Part shown: positions 1 to 5,649 of the stretch, one piece after another
Position numbering within the stretch: the first letter of the stretch is position 1
Layout: each line of letters starts with the position of its first letter
Assembly (NCBI GenBank): GCA_027036915.1
Contig: JALWCD010000236.1
Location: 1 to 6,096, forward strand
Length of the DNA stretch: 6,096 bases
Origin: Thermodesulfatator sp.
Lineage (GTDB): Bacteria; Desulfobacterota; Thermodesulfobacteria; Thermodesulfobacteriales; Thermodesulfobacteriaceae
Reading direction: 5' to 3'
The notes under the pieces: model-generated
Seen by the model: the letters and a program-made list of their open reading frames with translations, nothing else
The model's database searches: none
Told to the model about the DNA's origin: nothing
Program-made: the position numbers and the translations under genes

Positions 1-1107
1 GGTAAGACGGGCGTGACTGAAGATGACCGCGGGGTAGAACCTGCTCCTCCGGACCCGGCCCTCCCGATCGAAATCTATTTCCACGGTCAGGGCCAGGCGT
101 TCCACCCGGGGGTTGAGGCTGCATATGCCGTTTGAGAGCTTCTCCGGAAACATGGGGACTACCATATTCGGAAAATAAACGCTGGTTCCCCGTTTATAGG
201 CCTCCTCGTCGAGGGCCGAGCCGGGCGGCACGTAATGGGAGACATCCGCAATGGCCACGTAGAGTTTGTAGCCCGTGCGGGTACGTCGTACGCACACGGC
301 GTCGTCGAAGTCCCGGGCGTTCTCTCCGTCGATGGTCACCAGGGGCACCCGGGTAAGATCCCTCCGTCCGACTTTATCCTCCGGCCGGACCTCTTCCGGT
401 ACGACCTGCAGCGCTTCGCGCACCCGACGGCTCCAGCGATAAGGAAGCTCATAGTTGTAGATTACGGCTTTGGCCTGGGTGGAAAGATCCTCCGGGTCTC
501 CCAGTACGGTTACTATCCGACCCTCGGGTATGCGGCGTCCGGGAGAAAAGTCGGTAATCTCGGCCACCACCATCTGGCCGTCTTCGGCCCCCCGGGTCTT
601 GTCCGGTGGGATCAGGATCTCGATGGGGAGCCGTTCGTCCTCGGGGATCACGGTGGAAACCCGGCGGCTCCGGTAGAAGAAACCCACGATCTTTTTGCGG
701 CGTCGTTCAAGGATGCGGATGACCGAGCCTTCCGGGCCCTTGCGGGTGCGCCGCTCTATGCGGGCCACCACCAGATCTCCGTCGAGGGCCCCTTTGAGCC
801 TTCCCGGAGGGATGAAAACCGAGGGGTTTTTTTCGTCCTCCGGATTCACGAAGGCGTAGCCCTCGGGATGCACGGCCAGGCGCCCGGTGACCAGCTGCAT
901 TTGTTCCGGAAGACCGTAGCGGCGTCCTTTGAGATGAACGAGAATACCCTCCCGGGCCATGCGTTTTACCAGGCGCCTGAAGGTGGGCCTTTCGGTTTTG
1001 GGAATGTTAAGGAGGTGATAAAGCTCCCGCAGGAGAAGGGGCCTTCCGGCCTTTTGAAAGGCCTCTCTTATTCTTTCTTCCGGGGACTTTTTGCGACTCT
1101 TAGCCAC
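1..1107 (-). CDS. rnr: Ribonuclease R, N-terminal half (3' end of gene outside window)
   Basis: 3'-to-5' exoribonuclease of the RNase II/RNB family, which degrades structured RNA and takes part in mRNA and rRNA quality control in the cytoplasm. I translated 369 codons by hand; the frame stays open to the window edge. Visible domains in order: a basic start (AKSRKK), a winged-helix domain (about residues 10-66), a first cold-shock/OB domain (about 70-120, with VHPEGYAFVNPED and SVFIPP), a second OB domain (about 137-205, with IPPDKTRGAEDGQMVV), then the RNB catalytic domain from about 250. The metal-binding motif TIDGENARDFDDAV is intact: D260, D266, D268 and D269 match the catalytic aspartates of E. 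coli RNase R. PMFPEKLSNGICSLNP (residues 318-333) is another family hallmark. The family is usually 700-800 residues, so roughly half is missing, including the rest of RNB and S1. The start is GTG at 1107, the first start codon after an in-frame TGA at 1116-1114. No clear Shine-Dalgarno precedes it, so translation may be coupled to the small ORF just upstream. Confidence 0.95.
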   Translation of the reverse strand, partial: MAKSRKKSPEERIREAFQKAGRPLLLRELYHLLNIPKTERPTFRRLVKRMAREGILVHLKGRRYGLPEQMQLVTGRLAVHPEGYAFVNPEDEKNPSVFIPPGRLKGALDGDLVVARIERRTRKGPEGSVIRILERRRKKIVGFFYRSRRVSTVIPEDERLPIEILIPPDKTRGAEDGQMVVAEITDFSPGRRIPEGRIVTVLGDPEDLSTQAKAVIYNYELPYRWSRRVREALQVVPEEVRPEDKVGRRDLTRVPLVTIDGENARDFDDAVCVRRTRTGYKLYVAIADVSHYVPPGSALDEEAYKRGTSVYFPNMVVPMFPEKLSNGICSLNPRVERLALTVEIDFDREGRVRRSRFYPAVIFSHARLT

Positions 1108-1113
1108 CGAAAA

Positions 1114-1233
1114 TCAACGAGGGAAGTTGATACGGCGAATATAGTCCTCCCCCGCCTTGGCGATGAGGGAGGCGGCTTTGGCCTCTAGAATCTTTTCTAT
1201 CAGGGCCTCGAGATCCCGATTCTCCACCTGCAT
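1114..1233 (-). CDS. Small ORF (39 aa) of unknown function just upstream of and in frame with rnr
   Basis: I do not recognise this peptide. It reads MQVENRDLEALIEKILEAKA (residues 1-20) and ends YIRRINFPR. It looks like a charged amphipathic helix for about 30 residues with a short basic tail; there is no signal peptide or membrane segment. Codon use resembles the neighbouring genes (mostly G or C in the third position), which favours real coding. It ends at TGA (1116-1114); two sense codons later the RNase R GTG begins in the same frame. The ATG lies 7 nt after the T-rich tail of the flagellar terminator and has no Shine-Dalgarno; a GTG at codon 3 is another possible start. It could be a leader peptide coupled to rnr, an independent small protein, or the remnant of a longer RNase R N-terminus interrupted by a stop. 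Confidence 0.45.
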   Translation of the reverse strand: MQVENRDLEALIEKILEAKAASLIAKAGEDYIRRINFPR

Positions 1234-1240
1234 GGTTTCA

Positions 1241-1280
1241 AAATAATAAAAAACGGGTGAGAGGTAAACCCCTCACCCGT
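1241..1280 (-). terminator. Rho-independent terminator of the flagellar operon
   Basis: Read on the minus strand, a 12-bp stem (ACGGGTGAGGGG pairing with CCTCTCACCCGT, with one G-U wobble) closes a TTTA tetraloop and is followed by the T-rich tract TTTTTTATTATTTT. The arms lie at 1280-1269 and 1264-1253. It begins 25 nt after the stop of the long flgE gene. The opposite strand has no matching T-tract immediately after the stem, so it should act only on the minus strand. It separates the flagellar genes from the small ORF and rnr. Confidence 0.93.
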
Positions 1281-1305
1281 CATCTGGTGATTTTTAGTCT
1301 AAATT

Positions 1306-3531
1306 TTATCGTTTGAGATTGATCAATTCGTCAAGCATGGTGTCGGTGACGGTGATGATCCGGGCGTCGGCCTGAAAGCCCCGCTGGAAGATAATCATTT
1401 TTACGAATTGCTCTCCCAGGTCCACGTTGGACTGCTCCAGACTGTTAGGGGCGATGGAGCCGAGCCCGTTGGTGCGCGGCTTTCCGGTGATGGGGGGACC
1501 GGAGCTGGTGGTCTCCCGGAAGAGATTGCCCCCCACTTTGTCGAGCCTTTCCGGGGCGTTGAAGTTAGCCAGCGCCACCATCCAGAGGGGGATCACCCGG
1601 CCGTTGGAGTAGTGTCCGGTGATGACCCCATCGGTATCCACGGAAAGGGATTCCAGAGACCCCGGGCCGAAGCCGTTCTGGTCATAGAAAATGGTGGAGT
1701 TGCTGGTGGCGTACTGGGTGGTGCGCACCGATTCCGAACGCCAGGAGTCCTTGTAGTAGTAACCGTAATTGAGTTCGATCTGCTGGAGGGCCTTGGCGTT
1801 AGCCCCCTGATCCTGTTCCGAGCCCGCGGGACGATTGTCCACCAGGTCGATTCCCAGGAAGTCGGCTACGAGAAGGGGATAACCGTTGGCTCCGGTGGCC
1901 TCGAAGCCGTCGGCCGGATCGGCTACGGGTACCCCGCTGGTATTTATGATCTTTACCGGTGCCCCGGTGTTGGCATCCAGCCGATAGGTTTCATAGAAAA
2001 CTTTTACGTTACCCTGGTTGTCGAAAGCCAAGCGGCCGTACATCAAAACCCCGCGCTTGCTTGCGGCATAAGTGCTTCCGGACTGGACCTCCCGGTTTAC
2101 GGTTATACTTCCCTCCTCGGTGGTCCACTGCATGGGGTTGGTGTCCCGAACGAAGTCCCTCTGATCCTCCGCGGGGTTACAGGTCACCAGAAACTCATAG
2201 GTGTTGTCCCGGGTGGTGGTGTCGTAATAGATGGTAATTTCGTGGGGCGTTCCTAGGGAATCGTAGATGGTGAGGGTGGTTCGATAGGTATACTCCGTTG
2301 AGGCCAAAGGGGTTTCGTTGCGGGCGTCCCAGCGATCAAAGAGCGTGGGGACCTCCTGGAGGGCGTATTTGGTTTCAGAAAGAGAGGTGGAACCGGAAAG
2401 TGTGACCTGGGACCAATCGATGGTTACCATCTGTGTGGTGCCGTCCAGAAAGAACCAGGCCGAGATGTCGGCCACATTGCTGCCCTGAGCCAGGATGGTA
2501 CCCCCCTCTCCGGTAGGGTCAGGCGGAGCCGGGGAGGTGGGGTTTTCCACTACGTAGTAATCCCATCGACTATCTCCGCTGTCGTAATAAAGCCATAGAC
2601 GCAGGTTTCGATCCGTGCCATTGGCATCCTTTACCGTAAAATCATGACTGGCCCACGTATCGCTTACGATGGTGCCTGAAATTTCCACTCGGCCCTCTCT
2701 TCCCGGGGCCGAGAGGGTGTCGGTGGAAGTGGTGTGGGTGAGGGCACTCCAATCAATGATGATGTTTTCTCCGGTACTCGGAAGTTCAATGGTAGCCCGG
2801 GTGGTGGTGACCCCTGTTCCCTGGGCCAGGATGGCTCCCGAAGAATCGTTTTCCCGGATGGTGTAATTCCATTTGTTGAGGGTGGCGTTATAGGTGAGTT
2901 CAACATAGACCTTGTGGTCTATACCGTTTACATCTCTTATTACGAAAGTGGTATTAACCGTACTGCCGTCGTCTACATCGCCGTTAAGGTTTACGATAAT
3001 GGTCTCGAGTTCCTCCCGGGCATCCAGATTGGTGATGACGTCGATCTTGGAGGTGGCCACCGGGGAGGAGGTTCGATCGATGCGGATGTCAGTGATGGCC
3101 CCAGTGATGTCGCCCGTGTTCTCGTCAATGCGCCAGCCCTGAACCCGAAAACCGGCGGGGTTTACCAGGTAGCCGTTTTTGTCCACCGTGAACTGTCCAT
3201 CCCGGGTATAAAAGATGTTTCCGGTGGACCCGGGTTCTTTGACCATGAAAAAGCCGTTTCCAGCGATGGCGAGATCCGTGGGGCTGGCCGTGGATTCAAA
3301 GGATCCCTGTCCGAAGGTGGGATAGAGGGCCTGGACCGTGGCCCCGCGTCCCAGCTGTCCGGAGCCGGAGGCCGTATTGATACTCTGGGCCATCACGTCC
3401 TGGAAGGTGACCCGGGCCCCCTTGAAGGCCGTAGTATTAAGGTTGGCCACGTTATCGCCCACCACGCTCATACCGTGGCCCAGGCTCTTGAGACCGCTTG
3501 TTCCGGTAAAAAGGGCGTCTGTAAGTGCCAT
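1306..3531 (-). CDS. flgE: Long flagellar hook protein, FlgE family (741 aa, with duplicated middle module)
   Basis: Structural subunit of the extracellular flagellar hook, exported by the flagellar type III apparatus, so no signal peptide is expected. The N-terminal rod/hook signature is clear (DNVANLNTTAFKGARVTFQDV, about residues 26-46), as is the FlgE/F/G motif DLAIAGNGFFMVK with YTRDGQFTVDKNGYLV after it (about 86-123). A FlgE-type beta domain with TIYDSLGTPHEITIYY lies at about 421-436. The C-terminal coiled part (SNVDLGEQFVKMIIFQRGFQADARI, about 701-725) ends in LINLKR as typical hook proteins do. At 741 residues it is much longer than Salmonella FlgE (about 400) and near the size of epsilonproteobacterial FlgE. 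The extra length sits between residues 150 and 400 and holds two diverged copies of one module. AAGGAGG 8 nt before the ATG supports the start. It follows another FlgE-family gene after 56 nt. Which of the two builds the main hook cannot be told from sequence alone. Confidence 0.93.
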   Translation of the reverse strand: MALTDALFTGTSGLKSLGHGMSVVGDNVANLNTTAFKGARVTFQDVMAQSINTASGSGQLGRGATVQALYPTFGQGSFESTASPTDLAIAGNGFFMVKEPGSTGNIFYTRDGQFTVDKNGYLVNPAGFRVQGWRIDENTGDITGAITDIRIDRTSSPVATSKIDVITNLDAREELETIIVNLNGDVDDGSTVNTTFVIRDVNGIDHKVYVELTYNATLNKWNYTIRENDSSGAILAQGTGVTTTRATIELPSTGENIIIDWSALTHTTSTDTLSAPGREGRVEISGTIVSDTWASHDFTVKDANGTDRNLRLWLYYDSGDSRWDYYVVENPTSPAPPDPTGEGGTILAQGSNVADISAWFFLDGTTQMVTIDWSQVTLSGSTSLSETKYALQEVPTLFDRWDARNETPLASTEYTYRTTLTIYDSLGTPHEITIYYDTTTRDNTYEFLVTCNPAEDQRDFVRDTNPMQWTTEEGSITVNREVQSGSTYAASKRGVLMYGRLAFDNQGNVKVFYETYRLDANTGAPVKIINTSGVPVADPADGFEATGANGYPLLVADFLGIDLVDNRPAGSEQDQGANAKALQQIELNYGYYYKDSWRSESVRTTQYATSNSTIFYDQNGFGPGSLESLSVDTDGVITGHYSNGRVIPLWMVALANFNAPERLDKVGGNLFRETTSSGPPITGKPRTNGLGSIAPNSLEQSNVDLGEQFVKMIIFQRGFQADARIITVTDTMLDELINLKR
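2401..2652 (-). repeat. Internal module copy 2 in long FlgE (residues 294-377)
   Basis: Second copy of the module: F298-N330 (VKDANGTDRNLRLWLYYD and RWDYYVVEN), GTILAQGSNV (344-353) and MVTIDWSQVT (368-377). It differs by about 10 extra residues rich in proline and glycine (PTSPAPPDPTGEG, 331-343), where copy 1 has only about three. The start of each copy also resembles the standard FlgE segment IYDSLGTPHEITIYYDTTTR further on (from residue 422), suggesting that the module arose from the FlgE beta domain itself. Confidence 0.72.
2737..2961 (-). repeat. Internal module copy 1 in long FlgE (residues 191-265)
   Basis: First of two diverged protein-level repeats. The blocks are F196-N228 (with IRDVNGIDHKVYVELTYN and KWNYTIREN), GAILAQGTGV (232-241) and NIIIDWSALT (256-265). 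Against copy 2, my hand alignment gives 11 identities in 33 for the first block, 7 in 10 for the second and 5 in 10 for the third, all in the same order. It is probably a beta-rich, surface-exposed domain of the hook subunit. Confidence 0.75.
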
Positions 3532-3550
3532 GTCCTACCCCTCCTTTTCT

Positions 3551-3579
3551 AAATTTTCGGCCTATTAGGCCAAAACTTT
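3551..3579 (-). other. Intercistronic hairpin between the two flgE genes
   Basis: In the 56-nt gap the minus-strand transcript can fold TTTTGGCCT against AGGCCGAAAA around an AAT loop. This gives nine pairs including one G-U; after one mismatch, three further A-T pairs (AAA with TTT) are possible. It is not followed by a run of T; instead the sequence leads into the Shine-Dalgarno AAGGAGG (3546-3540) of the downstream gene. It may stabilise or mark processing of the upstream message, or partly reduce read-through, giving unequal amounts of the two hook proteins. The stem is certain as sequence; the role is inferred. Confidence 0.6.
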
Positions 3580-3587
3580 AAGGTCTA

Positions 3588-4976
3588 TTATCTAGCCCTC
3601 AGAAAATCCTCGAGCATCTGGTCGGCGGTGGTAATGACCCGGGCGTTGCTCTGAAAGACTCTCTGGAGCGTAATGAGGTTCACCATCTCCGAAGCCAGGT
3701 CTACATTGGAACCCTCAAGGGCTCCAGAAGCCAGAGCTCCCACGGCGCTTCTCCCGGGGGCGAATATCTCGGGAAGAGTGCCCGGAAGAGCTTTGAAGAG
3801 GTTGTCGCCTGCCCGTTTCAGTGAATCCTCGGCTCCCCTGAAATCCGCTAGAAAAATGCGGCCCACTTCCTGCGACTGCTGGTTGGTATAGTAAGCCTTT
3901 ACCGTGCCTTCCGTGTCGATTTCCACCCGGTCGAATATGCCGGGTGGATAACCGTCCTGATCCTGATAGTAGACCGCAAAGGGGGCCCCATAGAGATGTA
4001 CGGATTGAGGAGTTCTCACCAGATCGCTACCATCGAAGTAAAAACCGAGATCCAGAGTGACGGTTTGAGGTGTGCCGGTGAAATTTAAAGTGAACTGTGG
4101 TCTCTGGGTGACGGTAAGATCTATAGGGGTGGTGGTGCCGTCGAGATTTACGGTATAGAATTCCGCTCCGCTGATCTCTCCGCTGGCTCCGAAATTGAGG
4201 GTTCCCCAGAGAAGGGCCCCGGCGTAACGTCCGGAGCCTCGCCAATCTTCGGTGGGATCGGCCAGGGTCAGGAGCATTTCATACTGATTGTTCTGATCTG
4301 TGGTGTCGAAATAAAGGTTGAGCTTGTGGGCCACCCCGGTGGGATCGTAAACCCCAAGGGTGGTTACAAATTCATAATCCGAGTTCGAAATGGGGCCGGT
4401 GGAGCTCAGGGCGTCCCAGGCCTCAAGAAGGCTTCGGGAGGTGGTCTCCCGTTCCTTGCGGGCGTCGAGGTTCAATTCCAGGCGGATGGTTTCGGTGGCT
4501 TTTCCTGGTATGGTTTGAGGAATTTCAAGTGGTGCTAGGGCGGTAAGGTCTGTAGGACTGGCGTCCACGGCGGCTCCCAGAAGATGAAGTCCCAGGGGAG
4601 AAGCCAGGCGAAGGGTCCCCTGTCCGGTTTCTTCGAGCCGGAACTGCCCGTCCCGGGCAAAAAAGTATTCCTGGCTCCGGGGATCCTGAAGAACGAAAAA
4701 GCCCTTTCCCAGAATAGCGAGGTCCGTGGGGATGTCAGTGGCATTTAAACTTCCGGGAGAAAAATTGATCTCCAGATCCTTTACCCGACTTCCAAGGCCC
4801 CTCGAATAGGGGAGAACCTCTCCGGAGACTTCCGCAAAAACCTCCTCAAAAACGGCTCTCGAACTCTTAAAGGCCGTGGTGTTGAGGTTGGCAATATTGT
4901 CCGCCGCCACCCGCATCCCGCGGGTCTGGGTATTAACCCCGGAGTATCCCAAGTAGATGCTGCCGAAAAGTCCCAT
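3588..4976 (-). CDS. flgE: Flagellar hook protein, FlgE family (462 aa)
   Basis: Hook subunit homologue directly behind flgD, the usual place of flgE. Signatures: IYLGYSGVNTQTRGMRVAAD (7-26) and NIANLNTTAFKSSRAVFEEV (27-46) at the N-terminus, DLAILGKGFFVLQDP (85-99) and FFARDGQF (105-112), a FlgE beta domain with TTLGVYDPTGVAHKLNLYFD (205-224), and a C-terminal GSNVDLASEMVNLITLQRVF (422-441) with ARVITTADQML (445-455). Length is near that of ordinary FlgE. It is clearly paralogous to the 741-residue protein encoded downstream: both share the N- and C-terminal helical parts and the YD..G..H module, but this one lacks the two inserted modules. The start ATG lies 13 nt after the flgD stop, with GAGGAGG at 4989-4983. 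It ends in two consecutive in-frame stops, TAA TAG. It could be the main hook protein, or a minor hook-like protein with the long FlgE as the main one; a FlgF/FlgG rod identity is less likely given the length and the position after flgD. Confidence 0.92.
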   Translation of the reverse strand: MGLFGSIYLGYSGVNTQTRGMRVAADNIANLNTTAFKSSRAVFEEVFAEVSGEVLPYSRGLGSRVKDLEINFSPGSLNATDIPTDLAILGKGFFVLQDPRSQEYFFARDGQFRLEETGQGTLRLASPLGLHLLGAAVDASPTDLTALAPLEIPQTIPGKATETIRLELNLDARKERETTSRSLLEAWDALSSTGPISNSDYEFVTTLGVYDPTGVAHKLNLYFDTTDQNNQYEMLLTLADPTEDWRGSGRYAGALLWGTLNFGASGEISGAEFYTVNLDGTTTPIDLTVTQRPQFTLNFTGTPQTVTLDLGFYFDGSDLVRTPQSVHLYGAPFAVYYQDQDGYPPGIFDRVEIDTEGTVKAYYTNQQSQEVGRIFLADFRGAEDSLKRAGDNLFKALPGTLPEIFAPGRSAVGALASGALEGSNVDLASEMVNLITLQRVFQSNARVITTADQMLEDFLRAR

Positions 4977-4982
4977 GGCCCA

Positions 4983-5008
4983 CCTCCTCTTAGAGGAGGA
5001 TCTCCTCT
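4983..5008 (-). promoter_or_regulatory. Alternative hairpins over the flgD stop and flgE ribosome-binding site
   Basis: On the minus strand three segments follow each other: A, AGAGGAG (5008-5002); B, CCTCCTCT (4999-4992); and C, AGAGGAGG (4990-4983), which contains the Shine-Dalgarno of the 462-residue FlgE. A pairs perfectly with B over 7 bp with a 3-nt loop. B also pairs with C (at least CCTCCT with AGGAGG around a 5-nt loop), which would hide the ribosome-binding site. A and B lie in the last codons of flgD, so a ribosome finishing FlgD would cover B and free C. This predicts translational coupling of flgE to flgD. The complementarity is seen directly; the regulation is inferred. Confidence 0.5.
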
Positions 5009-5637
5009 ATTTCTTCGGTCTTCACCCGATTCTCGCCATTGACCACCACCTGAGCCTCATCCCCGAGGAGGGCTCCGGTCACCCTTCCGTAAACCCAGAG
5101 GGTGGCCTCGGCGGGCTTTCCGCTGGTAAAAACCTTTAAGCGATAGTTCCCATCCGACACCAGCTCTCCGTCTTTATCCGTGGCGTCCCAGTCTATGCGG
5201 TGTTTTCCGGCGGAAAGGGCCCCGAGATCAAGCCGTTTTATCTCCCGTCCCTTTTCGTCGTATATCGCCACCGAAACCTCTGCCGCCGGTTCCTCAAGTT
5301 CAAACTCCGCCCCCAGAAATTTTCCGGCCTCCACCCGTCCGTAATCCCCTTTGATCTTTACCCCTCGCCCTACAAGCGAGGAAAGAAGCGATATTCTCTG
5401 CTCCCTTACGGTCTGCATGAATTCCTCGAAGTTTTCGTTTAAGTCAAAAAGCTGATCCACCTGGCTGAAAAGGGCCATCTGCATGGCCATTTCGTTATTT
5501 TCTATGGGTTTCATGGGGTCCTGATACTGGAGCTGTTTGATGAAAAGAAGGATGAAATCTTCACGGTTCAGCGTCTTTTTGGGGACCCTATCCAGAGCCA
5601 GAGGTTGTCCGGTCTTTTCATCCACTCCGGCAATCAT
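4990..5637 (-). CDS. flgD: Flagellar hook assembly scaffold / hook cap protein FlgD
   Basis: Caps the growing hook at the distal end and lets FlgE subunits polymerise; it is exported and later replaced. The conserved N-terminal region is plain: LNREDFILLFIKQLQYQDPM (23-42) followed by KPIENNEMAMQMALFSQVDQ (43-62), the usual FlgD pattern of a QLQ-x-QDP motif and then an E-M-x-x-Q-x-A-x-F-S segment. The C-terminal half has a FlgD Ig-like domain (about 112-172) with IYDEKGREIKRLDLGALSAG and IDWDATDKDGELVSDGNYRL, flanked by strands of the Tudor-like domain (about 85-110 and 178-205). At 215 residues it has the usual family length. The start ATG at 5637 is set by AGGAGG 5 nt upstream. Its last codons (EEIEEILL) hold two arms of the alternative hairpins that run into the flgE ribosome-binding site. 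Confidence 0.96.
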   Translation of the reverse strand: MIAGVDEKTGQPLALDRVPKKTLNREDFILLFIKQLQYQDPMKPIENNEMAMQMALFSQVDQLFDLNENFEEFMQTVREQRISLLSSLVGRGVKIKGDYGRVEAGKFLGAEFELEEPAAEVSVAIYDEKGREIKRLDLGALSAGKHRIDWDATDKDGELVSDGNYRLKVFTSGKPAEATLWVYGRVTGALLGDEAQVVVNGENRVKTEEIEEILL

Positions 5638-5649
5638 AATTCCCTCCTA
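5638..5649 (-). promoter_or_regulatory. flgD ribosome-binding site overlapping the fliK stop codon
   Basis: The minus strand reads TAG GAG GGA ATT before the flgD ATG. The stop codon of fliK supplies the first bases of the Shine-Dalgarno AGGAGG (5648-5643), 5 nt from the start. A ribosome ending FliK is therefore placed directly over the flgD start, which favours translational coupling. Confidence 0.85.

Noticed and set aside
1114..1116. TGA before rnr as a selenocysteine codon
   Set aside because: RNase R is not a known selenoprotein, I see no convincing SECIS-type hairpin just after the TGA, and a start codon follows two codons later.
235..1188. 317-codon open frame on the plus strand
   Set aside because: It lies antisense to RNase R, whose catalytic motifs are intact on the minus strand. 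The product has no recognisable motif, and the open frame is explained by the GC-rich third positions of rnr.
1243..1248. TATTAT on the minus strand as a -10 box for the small ORF and rnr
   Set aside because: It is part of the terminator T-tract and has no acceptable -35 box 16-18 bp upstream, where the terminator stem lies; chance AT-richness is the simpler reading.
1408..2256. 282-codon open frame on the plus strand
   Set aside because: Antisense shadow of the long flgE gene: no plausible ribosome-binding site and a glycine/valine-rich composition typical of reverse-complement reading.
2734..3552. 272-codon open frame on the plus strand
   Set aside because: Also antisense to the long flgE; it shows no family signature and runs over the flgE start and its ribosome-binding site.
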